Notes under the pieces: model-generated
What the model was told of the DNA's origin: nothing
The model's database searches: none
What the model saw: only the letters and a program-made list of their open reading frames with translations
Position numbers and translations under genes: made by a program
Source of the DNA: Fragilariopsis cylindrus CCMP1102
Lineage: Eukaryota > Bacillariophyta > Bacillariophyceae > Bacillariales > Bacillariaceae
NCBI GenBank assembly: GCA_900095095.1
Contig: FMBT01000289.1
Location: 868,001 to 932,000, forward strand
Direction: 5' to 3'
DNA length: 64,000 nucleotides
Shown here: piece by piece, positions 11,663 through 22,187 of the stretch
Layout: every line of letters begins with the position of its first letter
How positions within the stretch are numbered: the first letter of the stretch is position 1

Positions 11663-12959
11663 GAATTGGTGTTGTCGATGATGACAAATCTGTTACCGGT
11701 ATAGGATGATCTTTTGTAACAAATGCACCGATACCACGATGTAATATATTATATTTGTGCACTAAGGAACGAGGAAGTATTCCTACGATCTTAGATGATC
11801 CTGTCATCATTTCTACCCATTCTACGTTGTTTACAGTACTTACTTCATTCGATGAAAACAATTGGGATATTTTATGTTGGGACAACAAACTGTCAATAGG
11901 TATTTGTAGATTATAATTATCATCGTCGACGTCATCTTTTATATTGCTGCTGTTGTCTTTATTCATGATATTAACTTTATTTTTTGCCAAAGATTCATTA
12001 ACATTCGTCTCTTGCTGTTGCTGTTGCTGCTGTTCGACTTCTTGAGTCACCCATTGCGCTTGTAATAGTTGGAGTAAAAGTAAAAAATCTTTGTCCACTT
12101 CTGTATCTGTTTTATCATCGTTATTATTGTCGTCTTTGTCTAATAGTAGTATACCTAACTTCAAGTAATCATTTTCGTTATTCTGTAAACAAATTACTTC
12201 CACTCGTGGCTTTAATTGTGCTAATATTTGTTCTGATGACGACGACTCACAATCACAATCATTATCATTATCATTTCTACTACCAGAAGATGAGTAGGAA
12301 GAAGAAGAAGAAACAGACAATAACCCATACCGCAAAGCCTCTGAGGATCTTGTTCCATCTGTCCATATGATTTCGTCTTCAGATTCTTCTTCTTTTGACC
12401 CCATTGCTGTTGATGTTGTTGAGGACGCAGTGATGACATCTTCAATATAATACAAGGACCAAGTATACAATAATGACGTATCGTCAATGATATTGTTGTC
12501 GTTATTGTTATTGTTATTGTCGGTATTACTACTACCGCTACTACTGCTGCTGCTGCTAAATGGGCTTGTTACACGCATTTGTATTAGATAATCTCCTGCT
12601 AAAGTAACTCCGAGGATTTGTTGTTGTGCTGGTGGTACTTCTTTCCTGTAGTTGTCATCCGTCGTCGTCGACATAGATGAAAATAGACGCGATGGCGATA
12701 TTGATAACGGCGTCCTCGTCCTCATCCTGGATATATCATCATCATTATTATGATTATGATTATTATTCGTCCTCATGATGGTTTCAGATGTCGATAGTAG
12801 ACGACTATTGTAATTAGTGACAGGAATCGTTGTTAAATAATGTTGCATCCAACCCATTGTTGTCGTTGGTAATGATGCACAAAAAAAGGGTAGTAATATG
12901 GAAGCAATAGATCTTCGTCGGACGACCGACAAATAACGTGGTTGCTTATTGAGCGGCAT
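9975..12959 (-). CDS. Nudix hydrolase with C-terminal SET-like domain
   Basis: Single-exon gene, 994 residues. The first 40 residues are hydrophobic with basic residues (SIASILLPFFCASL), a possible targeting signal. Residues of about 90-455 are mostly low complexity. A Nudix domain follows (about 455-570): FVGG, then the Nudix box GVSLAGESSELTAQREIAEELGL written as G-x5-E-x7-REIAEELGL, a perfect match to G-x5-E-x7-REUxEExGU. Nudix enzymes split nucleoside-diphosphate-linked compounds. The last 240 residues look SET-like: NAGLGLFVRK, a GYGPCE turn, IGHMCNDLA (in place of NHSC-type motifs) and the end ELDSMEVGLRYGQTYW, similar to the EEL-x-x-DYG end of SET domains. Methyltransferase activity is unproven. 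A poly-Ser run (about 11597-11660) lies just before the Nudix part. Confidence 0.82.
11597..11660. repeat. TGA/TCA trinucleotide repeat encoding poly-Ser
   Basis: An uninterrupted GAT-type trinucleotide run; on the minus strand it encodes about 20 consecutive serines upstream of the Nudix domain. Confidence 0.9.
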
Positions 12960-13450
12960 GGTACGAATACTATATTCAATATTGATGTATGTGTATCTGT
13001 ATGTGTATGTGTTTGTCTACAAGATATGATAGATTGCTAAGATACTTCGTAATATGAGTGGATTACATGATTGACAACAGTTGCATTAAAAATAATTTCG
13101 AATGCATTGAGGCCGAGGATTTTGAATCTCATCCTGATCCCACCTTCGATCATCAATCATTTTACTAGGTTTGCGCACTACCGTAAAGCTACGCGCGTGA
13201 CGCGACTGCACACGTGACTCAGAAAAATTGACGAAGAACATCTCACAGAAACAATAATCAAACTGACCATGGCGGTCCAATGTTGAAAAACACTTCCTTG
13301 CCATAATAGTCAAGATATAAACATAAAAGCACATTTCCATTAGATCTATCATCAAGAACACTCAAGTGCTACTGTACATACAATAGTAGGCATATTGGTT
13401 GGCCTTTTCTGGTTATTGAGCATACAGTACGCACAGTTACACAATACACA
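12960..13450. other. Divergent promoter region
   Basis: 491-bp spacer between the Nudix/SET-like gene and the hypothetical gene at 13451. It contains a CpG-rich patch (about 13188-13221) with bZIP-type sites, listed separately. Confidence 0.5.
13185..13221. promoter_or_regulatory. Overlapping G-box and AP-1/GCN4-like site
   Basis: CACGTG (13211-13216) overlaps TGACTCA (13215-13221), preceded by a GCGCG/TGACGCG patch. Both cores are textbook bZIP (and bHLH) targets. The position between two divergent genes supports a regulatory role; factor and response are unknown. Confidence 0.4.
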
Positions 13451-14767
13451 ATGAGGGGACGAATAAAACTCGCCGATAAAAATGACAACAACAACAACAA
13501 CAACATCGACGACGACGATGACGACGACGAAATATATATTCCTTCTATTTCTTGTTGTTGTTATCACGCCCGCTGCTCTTACAGAAGACTATACTCATTT
13601 TATTACTATGCATTAATATTATTTTCGATTGTAATGACAGACTCTGTATTGTTATTTTCGGAGGGTCTTTCTTCTTCCTCTTCCTCCGCCTCTTATCCGC
13701 CATCGTCATCGTCATCATCTGAAGAATCCCCTTGGGCATCATCTACGTGGTTATTAAAGCTAGATTTTTGTCGGTCAAAACAAACATCATCTCAACAAAA
13801 ACAAAACGATAATACAGGCAGCAGCAACAGCAACAACAACAAGAATAATAATGATGATGCTCCTTTTACATCTTACGGTGCATTGGGTTCACGATTGGTT
13901 GTAAATTTTCCTATAATGGTAGATGCAGATGATGATATGAATAATAAGCAATATCCAGATAAATTTGTAGGTCGAGGTGCATCAGTAATACGACCGAACT
14001 ATGATGCTGACGACGACGACAATAACGACGAAGAAGATGAAAGAAATAGAAATAGAAATAAAAATACCAATAATTATTTTGAGTATATAACGATGAAAGG
14101 TACACAACGGATAGAATTATCACAGGGTGGTTGGACAGTAGAATTCCCTTCAAGTGGTATATATAATCGTGGTAAGGCAACGAAATTAAAATTTTATCTT
14201 GATTTAGTAACAGATCTTGAACGGAATGATATTGTATTACCAGCTGGTACACGTTTATATTTCACTACTAAATGCTGGCGAGAACAAGAATATGATTATG
14301 GTCTCATTAAAATTAAACCAATACGTGATGAATTCCAAATAGCACAACAAATATTAGACGATCAATTATCACATGAATCTGGTGATAGACGATTAGATGG
14401 AAATGATCCAATAGAAACTCTGAAGGCCTATAAAGATATGACTAAATTGGTGTTGAATCGTGATCGGAAACGAATGGAGCTTCGTAATGCTATCAATGGT
14501 CAAAAAGACTATGGTCATGGCTACCCTGGATCAGATGATCATCCTGAGGGACCCTGGCCAGGTTCGACGGAATGGTTAACAATATCAGAAAATAATCCTA
14601 TATATGCTAGAGTTCCAAAAAAGAATGACAAAAACAAGAATAATCTATTACAGCAATTGATATCAAAAGGAGGTGGAGGAGGTGGAGATAATGATTATCA
14701 CTTTGGTCGAGTAGGAACATGGACAGGAGAAGCAATCAGTAGTCTATTATTGGAAGATGATGAATAG
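13451..14767 (+). CDS. Hypothetical protein, low-complexity N-terminus and conserved-looking C-terminal half
   Basis: Single exon, 438 residues, family not recognised. The first ATG (13451) gives an Asn/Asp run, a Cys/Tyr patch and then a hydrophobic helix (FYYYALILFSIVMTDSVLLF) that could be a signal anchor. An internal ATG at 13631 would give a shorter start. Poly-Ser, Asn and Asp tracts follow. From about residue 140 the sequence is ordered: YGALGSRLVVNFPIMVDAD, FVGRGASVIRP, then GTQRIELSQGGWTVEFPSS, LKFYLDLVTDLERNDIVLP and RLYFTTKCWRE. This pattern of beta-strands suggests a folded domain of about 200 residues. No catalytic motif is seen and no function is proposed. Confidence 0.75.
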   Translation: MRGRIKLADKNDNNNNNNIDDDDDDDEIYIPSISCCCYHARCSYRRLYSFYYYALILFSIVMTDSVLLFSEGLSSSSSSASYPPSSSSSSEESPWASSTWLLKLDFCRSKQTSSQQKQNDNTGSSNSNNNKNNNDDAPFTSYGALGSRLVVNFPIMVDADDDMNNKQYPDKFVGRGASVIRPNYDADDDDNNDEEDERNRNRNKNTNNYFEYITMKGTQRIELSQGGWTVEFPSSGIYNRGKATKLKFYLDLVTDLERNDIVLPAGTRLYFTTKCWREQEYDYGLIKIKPIRDEFQIAQQILDDQLSHESGDRRLDGNDPIETLKAYKDMTKLVLNRDRKRMELRNAINGQKDYGHGYPGSDDHPEGPWPGSTEWLTISENNPIYARVPKKNDKNKNNLLQQLISKGGGGGGDNDYHFGRVGTWTGEAISSLLLEDDE

Positions 14768-15051
14768 AAAATAAAAATAAACGATGATTGATTCATTCAT
14801 TCGATTTCCATCCATAATTAAGATTGTACATGGAATAAGCAACTAGTCTCTTTTCGTGTCTACAAGTACCATCATAGGCATTATCTTACAGTACAGGTTA
14901 CGAGTATATTTAATTACAGGATCGCACATCGGCTACAGCACCCAAAATAAAATAAAAATGAATATATAGTAATAAACAATAAAAGCGGCTTTATCATTGT
15001 TACGGGTATATCAAAATTCGTTTGACTTTTCTTAATGCCTTTTCATTGTTT
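14768..15051. other. Intergenic between convergent genes
   Basis: 284-bp AT-rich spacer with AATAAA-type signals (about 14771-14780 and 14948-14985). No gene is recognised. Confidence 0.4.
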
Positions 15052-16548
15052 TTAGGCAAAAAATATAATGAAAGAAATAATAAATAATGTCAGAATAGAG
15101 AATAATTTCAGAGCGAGACCACGATTGCTTTGTAAATTTGTCAGTGTATCAGTAAGCGTGCTAAGACTAAGATTGATCATAGAATTAGCCTCGTCGACGT
15201 TATCTTCTACACGTTGAACCATATCCTTGTGTTCATGGACCATCGTCGCTAATCGATTGTAAACAGCACCCAACTCGACGATGTTCGATTCAACTTGTTG
15301 CATTGCATTAGCCCTATCTCGTAAATAATCTTGATCGGGTATCAATTGCATCATTTGGTCTTGTCCCGATTCTTGTTCCATCCGTTGAATGTCAAAAGGT
15401 GATAAAAGGGTGGCCTGATCATTATTATTTTCTTGACGACCGTAATAGGTTGATGTCGATGCGGAATAATTGGGAGTGGAAAGACCACCCGAGGAGGAAC
15501 TTCTCAAGCCTCCCACACCATCTACGAAGTGAAAGATATCAAAACCAGGAGGGAAAGAAAGAACAGAACAGAACAGAACAACATTAACCAAAATAAGTGG
15601 AATGTGTCATGATGTACATACATAACATACGCATGTTGTTATTCGATTTAATTCGTCATATTACTTAGGCTAAATATAATAATCCTTGTACAAATAATAA
15701 TAACAACGCGACAACGACGACGACGACGACGACGACGACGTCGACAAATACTAATACCAGTAATAAAAACATAACAACTTACGAGGTCGTGGCAATTGTG
15801 ATCCTGTAGGTTCTCCTGCTGCCATCATTCCGCTAGTTAAATCGAGAGTAGGAAAACCTGTTGGGCCCATACTACCACCACCGCCACCACCACCAATACC
15901 AGTATCATCCTGAGAGAAATTGTACACGGGTGGTCGATTTTCGAGATTCAAAACGGGTATGTCTTCCATTTCATTACTACTACTACCTGTACCGTATATG
16001 TCTCGTTTTCGGTCTGTAGTTTCTTTCATAACATCGGTTCGTTGTTTCAGAATCGTTTTAAATCCTGCCGCTGCCTGTCCAAATTCTTCCTGGAGCTGAC
16101 TGACCATATTAATTGCCTCCTGTGCCGGTTGTGAATTTTTTCCCATCGTTCGTTTTTGTTGTGCAATTTGTCGTCCAGCATCGTCTAAACGACCGTTTAG
16201 GTTTTCGACCGCAGTCTTGATCCGAACAACCAATTCATTCACCTTTTGACTATCGTCTTGGAAGAGTGACTTTTGTCGTACTAGTTGTGTCAATTCCGCT
16301 AACATACTGGACGTGGAAGCGATATCTCGAGAGATCCCGCCAGCTGTGTTATGAAAGTCTTTTAATTTAGCGTAGGAGGAGTCATTGCCACTATTCCCAT
16401 TCCGACCACCACCACTACCGCTGTTGTTTTTGCTATTGTTGTATCGACCAGATGTGGGTGGTGATGTTAATATTTGTGGAGGTAGGCCACCATCCTTTGG
16501 CATGCTACGGGCCATTGCCATAAATTCGTTCGTTCGATTTTCCGCCAT
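15052..16548 (-). CDS. SED5: Qa-SNARE syntaxin 5 / SED5
   Basis: Golgi/ER-Golgi t-SNARE of 411 residues. Two exons: 16548-15783 and 15521-15052 (GT-AG, phase 1). The N-terminus DRTNEF-like motif (here NRTNEFMAMARS) is typical of syntaxin 5, followed by the Habc region (about residues 60-190). The SNARE helix runs from DQDYLRDRANAMQQVE to SMINLSLSTL, and a C-terminal anchor (LALKLFSILTLFIISFIIFF) ends the protein. Aligned with yeast Sed5 (LASMVQEQGEVIQRID), this protein reads LATMVHEHKDMVQRVE. The central zero-layer Gln is therefore His (codon CAC). The intron (15782-15522) holds a GAC repeat at about 15716-15741. Confidence 0.92.
15716..15741. repeat. GAC trinucleotide repeat in SED5 intron
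   Basis: Eight to nine near-perfect GAC units lie within the single intron of SED5. Confidence 0.85.
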
Positions 16549-17129
16549 GATGATAAATAATTTGGTACAGTATCAAGTAGTATGGTAGTATGGAATTGAT
16601 TTCAATTAAAAGCCGTGAAGTAATGGAAGGACAGTTTAATTTTTATGAATACTGTATGACCACAATTTCAAAACTCAATATCGTTTGCCAAAGTATTGTT
16701 TTGTTCTGTCTTCATTAATTTAAAATTGGTTTTGTTTTGAAGCGACTCGTCGTCATATTTATGTCTACCGGTAGTTTGATGATGAGATATCATCAACAAC
16801 TTTCAACTTTGACGTGATGCGAATACGAAGGAATGAACGAATCAATTGACAATCGCAATCGCGCAATAAATAAAAAGGCATTACCCCCTTTTAAATAAAA
16901 CAACACCCCCGAATCAACCCCCAATTGTTTCCCCTGGATGAATGACCATTGATTTTTCGTATAAAACAAATCAAATTTTTAAGTTGCAAAGCAAAGATCA
17001 TTCCTACATTTTTAAAACAACACAAAAACTCAAATCTCTAGTAGATATTATAATCACACACGACAACTCTTTGCCAGTAGCAGGATCCGTATATTATAAA
17101 CTTGTTGGCTAAGAAGCACCGCGATTATC
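16549..17129. other. Divergent promoter region, SED5 / UTP21
   Basis: 581-bp AT-rich spacer between two divergent housekeeping genes. A run of C-rich words (ACCCCC) lies at about 16884-16930. No gene is recognised. Confidence 0.45.
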
Positions 17130-20100
17130 ATGGGAAGAACTACAACACGAGGACGCAGCAAAAGTCCTAATTCTAGGCGAAAAAAAGAAGAAGATGTAGA
17201 ACAAACATGCGAAGAAAAAGATGACGATTCGTCTTCGTCCGATGAGAAGATGATGGATTCCTCTCCTCAAGAAATTTCATCGTCTTCGCAATCTACGTCG
17301 TCAACTGATTCAAACGACGATATAACAGAAAAAGGTGTTACAACCCAACTAGCCACTCGAGGTTACTCAAGATTATTTTCTCCATACCGAACAGTAGGAA
17401 TCGTTGCGGGTGGCCCTTTCCAGTTAATTCCTAATCAAAATTCATCTAACGCAATGGTATGCGCCGCTATTGGTGAACGATTTCATCTCGTACAATGCGA
17501 CAAATTGCATCCTGTTATGGTCAGTCATGCCGTACCGGGTACTAAAAAACCTAAAACTGGACCGTTTGATGATGCAATAACTACTACGACCGATAAAAGT
17601 CCTACCGGACCACAGAAAATATTCCATCTCGTTTCTGATAACTCTTTAAGCGTATCGGTAGTGACACACGGCTTCACGGCTCCTGGAGGCAACCTAGTTG
17701 GTGGAGCTAGGAGGGTTTCGCTATACCAAAGAACGCGAGCTATTGCGACGCTCGATCATCTTTGCGAGAATAATGATGATGCTGATAATGATGGGGAATG
17801 GTCCATTGTTGACTTGTTGCATTTAGGAAAAATCAAAATGACCATGACAGGAGAAAAGGCAGACAAGAAAGAAAATGCTGCCTTGATTGCCGTGGTTTTA
17901 AGCAAGGGTAAGCCGTACGATGAGACACTCGATGGAGTTCCCGTGGTAGGAGAAGAAGACTACAGCGATGATAGCGATAGTGACAATAGCGACAGTGACT
18001 CTGATGCACATAGCGAAGATGGTGGAAAGGATAAAAACCACTGCCGGGGAGAGGTTGTATTATTGGTAGCGTCTCGGACCTCTTTAACCATACACAAACG
18101 AATCAAATTAAATAAATTTGCATCCTTTTGTCCTCGAGTTGCTATTCACCCCCCTACATATGTCAATAAGATCATTCTGGGTGGATCTTGCGCCAAGAAA
18201 TCTCGGGATGCCATGGTCTTGCTCAATGTCCGAACGGGGAAAATTATTCACACTTTTAAGTGTCTCGAGAAATACTGTCCTACAATCAAGTCAGAAATTA
18301 CTAGTTTGGAAGCCTCCCCTGCCATTGATACCATCGCTACTGGGAATTCCAAAGGAGTCGTTCATTTGGTCAATATTCGATACGACAAGTTATTGTTTTC
18401 TTTGAAACACGAACCGAAAAGTGGCAAGAAAGCAGTGCGGATCACAAGTATGAGTTTTCGAACCGATGGATCGGCACTGAAGTATGGGATTGCCCCGCTC
18501 GCTGTAGGGCGGTCAGATGGAACAATAACAGTGTGGGACTTATCACCACCGGATGAAGATGACGATGATGACGACGACGATGGTATTAATTCTCGTGCTG
18601 ATAAGATCGTTGGACGGACAATTCTTTGTGAAATGGAACGAGTTCACTACCCTGGTGGAGTGTGCAAGTTGCAATATATGCCTCAGGAACCCCTTCTAAT
18701 ATCGACCGGAACGCGTTCTAATTCCCTACTTATGCATATCTTTGACAGCCCGGATCATTCTGGGAGAATTTTGCGACAACGACGTGGTCACACAGCTCCA
18801 CCAAAGTGTATTCGATATCTTCATCCTGGTGCTGGAGCCGGAGGAGGTGTTTTGGCCAACATGGGTGATGGAACTGACGCTCGAGCCTGTCAGATCTTGT
18901 CGGGAGGAAGTGCGGATCGAACTCTGAGAAAGTTTTCTACGGTGCGGTCGGTATTGGACAAGGAGTTTAGTCAAGGAAAAGGTTTGGAAAAGAAAGCCAA
19001 GGAGCTAGGGATGTTGAGCAAAGCACAACTGTTGCTCCCTCCAGTAACTGCAATGACCACATCGGAAATGCGGAGTCGAGATTGGGGAGACATGGTCAGC
19101 ATTCATCAAAACCATGCATTTGCCTACGTGTGGAGCTCGAAGAATGGAGCACAATCTGGCCCTGTTCTTCGCCAAGATGGATGGAATGTCAGTGTGATGA
19201 AGAAGCAACCTCCGAACTCGGCTCATGCTACCTCTATTACAATTTCAACATGTGGTAACTATGCTTTAGTTGGAACCAAAGGTGGTGTTATTTACAAGTA
19301 TAATATCCAAAGCGGGATGACTCGAGGTACCTATCCCATCGACGAAAACGATAAGAAAAACAAAAAACGCGGAAAAGATGCGGGTGATATCCGAAGGACT
19401 TTTAAAGCACTTGAGAAGAAAATGAAACTTAGTAACCGAGCGTCAAACAGGGAGAAAGAGGAACATGATCGCGTCATCAATGCAAAGAGAGAAGAATTGC
19501 GTTCTGCGAAGCTTACATTGGCATGTCACAACGGATATGCTGTGACTGGAGTTGCAGTAGATAACGTTAATAGGACAGTCATTTCAGTCGGAGCCGACGC
19601 TAAATTGATTCTATGGAGCTTTTTGACACATGCACCTCACAAGAACAGTCCTAGCATGTTACCAGCTCCAGCGACGAAGCTTTGTCACGTTAAAGACTCT
19701 GATCTTGCTGCGATCGCTTTGGACGATTATTCAACTGTACTGTTTGACTGTTCAACACTCACAATTGTACGTCGATTTGGTTTCGGTAGTAAATCGTGTC
19801 GCCATACGGGTCCAATCAGCGATCTTGGTTTCAGCCCAGACGGTAGAACTTTATATTCATCTTCTCTTGACGGAACCATCCGGGTTTGGGATGTCCCTAC
19901 AAACTCCTGTGTTGATTGGTTGTGCTTCGACACTCCGCCATCATCGCTCACTGTAAGTCCTACAGGAGAATTTCTTGCCACTACACACACAGGAAAACTT
20001 GGCATCAGTCTCTGGAGTGACCGAAGTTTTTATCAAACTGTGCATGTAGATGGAACCCTTACGCTTTCAGAACCCTCGAGGATGGACGATCCTGCACCCA

Positions 20101-21098
20101 TTGCAGAAGTGGAAAATATTGAAAAGGAAGACCATGTTCTCAACCGTATTTCTGCCGGTGATGCTGAAACAAACAAAGATTTAGCCGTAGAGGAAGAGGA
20201 GTTCAAAGGTCCTGCTAAGGCAAGAGAAGAAGGACTTATTACACTAAGTGGCCTACCACCAGGTCACTGGAAGAATTTGTTCCATCTTGAGCTTGTCAAA
20301 CAAAGGAACAAACCAAAGGAAGCCCCGAAAAAGCCACCATCTGCGCCATTCTTTTTGCAATGGCGACCAGGAGACCAATCCAATAATCCAGAACCCACTG
20401 CTTTAAATGAATCAAAAAAAGATGATAGTGAGCAATGGGATGCAGTTTGGTCCGACGACGACAACGATGAAAAGAAAGGAAGCGATAATGATATATTACC
20501 AGATGGTCTACCGCCTATAGATGGGGAACCGAAAAGATTAAGAGAGGAAAAAAATGATAGGAAGGAAGAACCATCATCAAAGAGACAGAAAGTTTCCATT
20601 TATCGGTCGCAGCTTGCTTCATTACTAGAAGAATGTTCCAAGAGTTACGAAAATAGTTTTCTACCCGTCACAGAATATGTCGGTACACTTGGACCTTCTG
20701 CCATTGATGTTTCTTTATCAACACTCTGCAATGGGATGCATGATTTGGAGGAAGGACTGTCACTTTTGATCCTTGCTTCTCGTTGGCTGATTGAGGCGTG
20801 CCAATCCCGAGAGCGTTTTGATGCGATCAATGCTTACCTACACCGCTTCTTGTATCTCCATGCAAATATTCTCTCAGGCATTGATGAAATATCGAGCAAC
20901 CGTAAGGAAAATATCGAAGATTCTGCGAGTGCAACAGAAGACGTAGCAGAGCAAGTGCTTCGAGAGAACCAGCAGCGAAATGAACTTGGATTATGTATTG
21001 CGCAGCTTAAAAAGGCTCAGAGAGGTGGAGCTGAATTATTGCAGGAGGAAATGCAAAATACTCTGTGCTTACTGCGTCACTTTTCTAGGATGGTATAG
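17130..21098 (+). CDS. UTP21: U3 snoRNP / SSU processome protein UTP21 (WDR36)
   Basis: Single-exon gene, 1322 residues, nucleolar; needed for 18S rRNA processing as part of the UTP-B subcomplex. After a charged Ser/Asp/Glu-rich start comes RLFSPYRTVGIVAGGPFQL, the usual opening of UTP21. Two WD40 propellers follow (for example SDGTITVWDLSPP, SADRTLRKFS, GADAKLILWS, SSSLDGTIRVWDVPT and THTGKLGISLWSD). The last 200 residues form the UTP21-specific helical domain: YRSQLASLLEECSKSY, FLPVTEYVGTLGPSAIDVSL, LILASRWLIEACQSRERFDA. It is longer than yeast UTP21 because of acidic insertions (about residues 280-305 and 1110-1160). Confidence 0.94.
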   Translation: MGRTTTRGRSKSPNSRRKKEEDVEQTCEEKDDDSSSSDEKMMDSSPQEISSSSQSTSSTDSNDDITEKGVTTQLATRGYSRLFSPYRTVGIVAGGPFQLIPNQNSSNAMVCAAIGERFHLVQCDKLHPVMVSHAVPGTKKPKTGPFDDAITTTTDKSPTGPQKIFHLVSDNSLSVSVVTHGFTAPGGNLVGGARRVSLYQRTRAIATLDHLCENNDDADNDGEWSIVDLLHLGKIKMTMTGEKADKKENAALIAVVLSKGKPYDETLDGVPVVGEEDYSDDSDSDNSDSDSDAHSEDGGKDKNHCRGEVVLLVASRTSLTIHKRIKLNKFASFCPRVAIHPPTYVNKIILGGSCAKKSRDAMVLLNVRTGKIIHTFKCLEKYCPTIKSEITSLEASPAIDTIATGNSKGVVHLVNIRYDKLLFSLKHEPKSGKKAVRITSMSFRTDGSALKYGIAPLAVGRSDGTITVWDLSPPDEDDDDDDDDGINSRADKIVGRTILCEMERVHYPGGVCKLQYMPQEPLLISTGTRSNSLLMHIFDSPDHSGRILRQRRGHTAPPKCIRYLHPGAGAGGGVLANMGDGTDARACQILSGGSADRTLRKFSTVRSVLDKEFSQGKGLEKKAKELGMLSKAQLLLPPVTAMTTSEMRSRDWGDMVSIHQNHAFAYVWSSKNGAQSGPVLRQDGWNVSVMKKQPPNSAHATSITISTCGNYALVGTKGGVIYKYNIQSGMTRGTYPIDENDKKNKKRGKDAGDIRRTFKALEKKMKLSNRASNREKEEHDRVINAKREELRSAKLTLACHNGYAVTGVAVDNVNRTVISVGADAKLILWSFLTHAPHKNSPSMLPAPATKLCHVKDSDLAAIALDDYSTVLFDCSTLTIVRRFGFGSKSCRHTGPISDLGFSPDGRTLYSSSLDGTIRVWDVPTNSCVDWLCFDTPPSSLTVSPTGEFLATTHTGKLGISLWSDRSFYQTVHVDGTLTLSEPSRMDDPAPIAEVENIEKEDHVLNRISAGDAETNKDLAVEEEEFKGPAKAREEGLITLSGLPPGHWKNLFHLELVKQRNKPKEAPKKPPSAPFFLQWRPGDQSNNPEPTALNESKKDDSEQWDAVWSDDDNDEKKGSDNDILPDGLPPIDGEPKRLREEKNDRKEEPSSKRQKVSIYRSQLASLLEECSKSYENSFLPVTEYVGTLGPSAIDVSLSTLCNGMHDLEEGLSLLILASRWLIEACQSRERFDAINAYLHRFLYLHANILSGIDEISSNRKENIEDSASATEDVAEQVLRENQQRNELGLCIAQLKKAQRGGAELLQEEMQNTLCLLRHFSRMV

Positions 21099-21230
21099 AT
21101 AAATTTTAAATAAAAATATACGACTTCCCGAATGTTATGCAATTTATTTTAACAGTATCTAGGTAGTTGAATATATAGAAGGAAAGTGTGTGCACGCTTT
21201 AATCTTCGTCATTTCTTAAAGTATGTATGC

Positions 21231-22187
21231 TCATTTCCCTGTATTCAAGAACTCCTGTACTGGTTCTGGCAGTAATTTGGTATCGATGTTTTCTACGTCA
21301 GAAAGTATGGAACACCAAAGGCTAGGAGTCAGAACTAGGTCTTGCCAAGTTAAGGACTTTATCTTTATGAAGGGAAAGAAATCTGCAACCGGATCGGGTG
21401 GAATAGATGATAACACTCCTCTTTTTCTGTACAAATAATTTGCCAGAAAATGAACTTGCCTCATACCGACAATTAGAGAGAATGGGAAAAAGATAGGTAA
21501 ACACCACCAAGCTTGTAACGGTTTGTCTTTACTAGAAGTATTTTTGACATTTACTTCTGTCGAGTTATAGTTTTCCTCTTCCTCGTAAAGTTTATTGACA
21601 CGATCGTACAGTAGAAACTGCGTGTAGTAGAGAAAGATTACTCCCAACAAACTGTTATTGGTCCCACCTGGAATATCGAAAATATATGATATTGGTCCTA
21701 ACAGCAGTAAGCATGCAGAGGAACCCAAAAATCCGTATCCGCCAAATCCTTGAGGTTCCTTTCCTGCCTCGAGTTCCATTTCTAACAACTCCTCTTCTAC
21801 ACAAAATTTATAATATCCGTACCAAGCTAAACCAGTAGGAAAACTTCCAAGCATTACCAACCACAGTGGCCGTGGAACTCCTGGAAAGCCAGGAGCTGCT
21901 GTTAACAATGTAACCGTATCCTCCATATCTAATTTGTCATAGTTTGTTTCCTCTCGAAAAATTGAAAATGCGCCCTTTATAGGATCCGGCACAGGTTGTT
22001 TGAAGAATTCATTCAATCTTACATGAAAACTATTGTCATACTGAGAATTCCGGGGCGCATAATAAGTACTTGTAGGTGTTTTCGTCGTAAATGCCTCGTG
22101 TGAATTGATGTAAAGCAGATGCAGGAAGATGCCAGGACAGAAAGAAGAATGGTACTTTGAGTTGAATAGTGCCATCATCGTTCCCAT
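21231..22187 (-). CDS. Plastid-targeted multispanning membrane protein, unknown function
   Basis: Single exon, 318 residues. The N-terminus has a hydrophobic stretch (FCPGIFLHLLYI) followed by SHEAFTTK, an A-F cleavage motif of the kind used for diatom plastid import, then a Ser/Thr/Tyr-rich transit part. About four hydrophobic helices follow: PLWLVMLGSFPTGLAWYGYY, FLGSSACLLLLGPISYIF, SLLGVIFLYYTQFLLY and WWCLPIFFPFSLIVGM. The C-terminal 60 residues are soluble (PPDPVADFFPFIKIKSLTW). The family is not recognised; by location it is an envelope or thylakoid protein (inference). The gene is convergent with UTP21, 132 bp away. Confidence 0.75.
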   Translation of the reverse strand: MGTMMALFNSKYHSSFCPGIFLHLLYINSHEAFTTKTPTSTYYAPRNSQYDNSFHVRLNEFFKQPVPDPIKGAFSIFREETNYDKLDMEDTVTLLTAAPGFPGVPRPLWLVMLGSFPTGLAWYGYYKFCVEEELLEMELEAGKEPQGFGGYGFLGSSACLLLLGPISYIFDIPGGTNNSLLGVIFLYYTQFLLYDRVNKLYEEEENYNSTEVNVKNTSSKDKPLQAWWCLPIFFPFSLIVGMRQVHFLANYLYRKRGVLSSIPPDPVADFFPFIKIKSLTWQDLVLTPSLWCSILSDVENIDTKLLPEPVQEFLNTGK

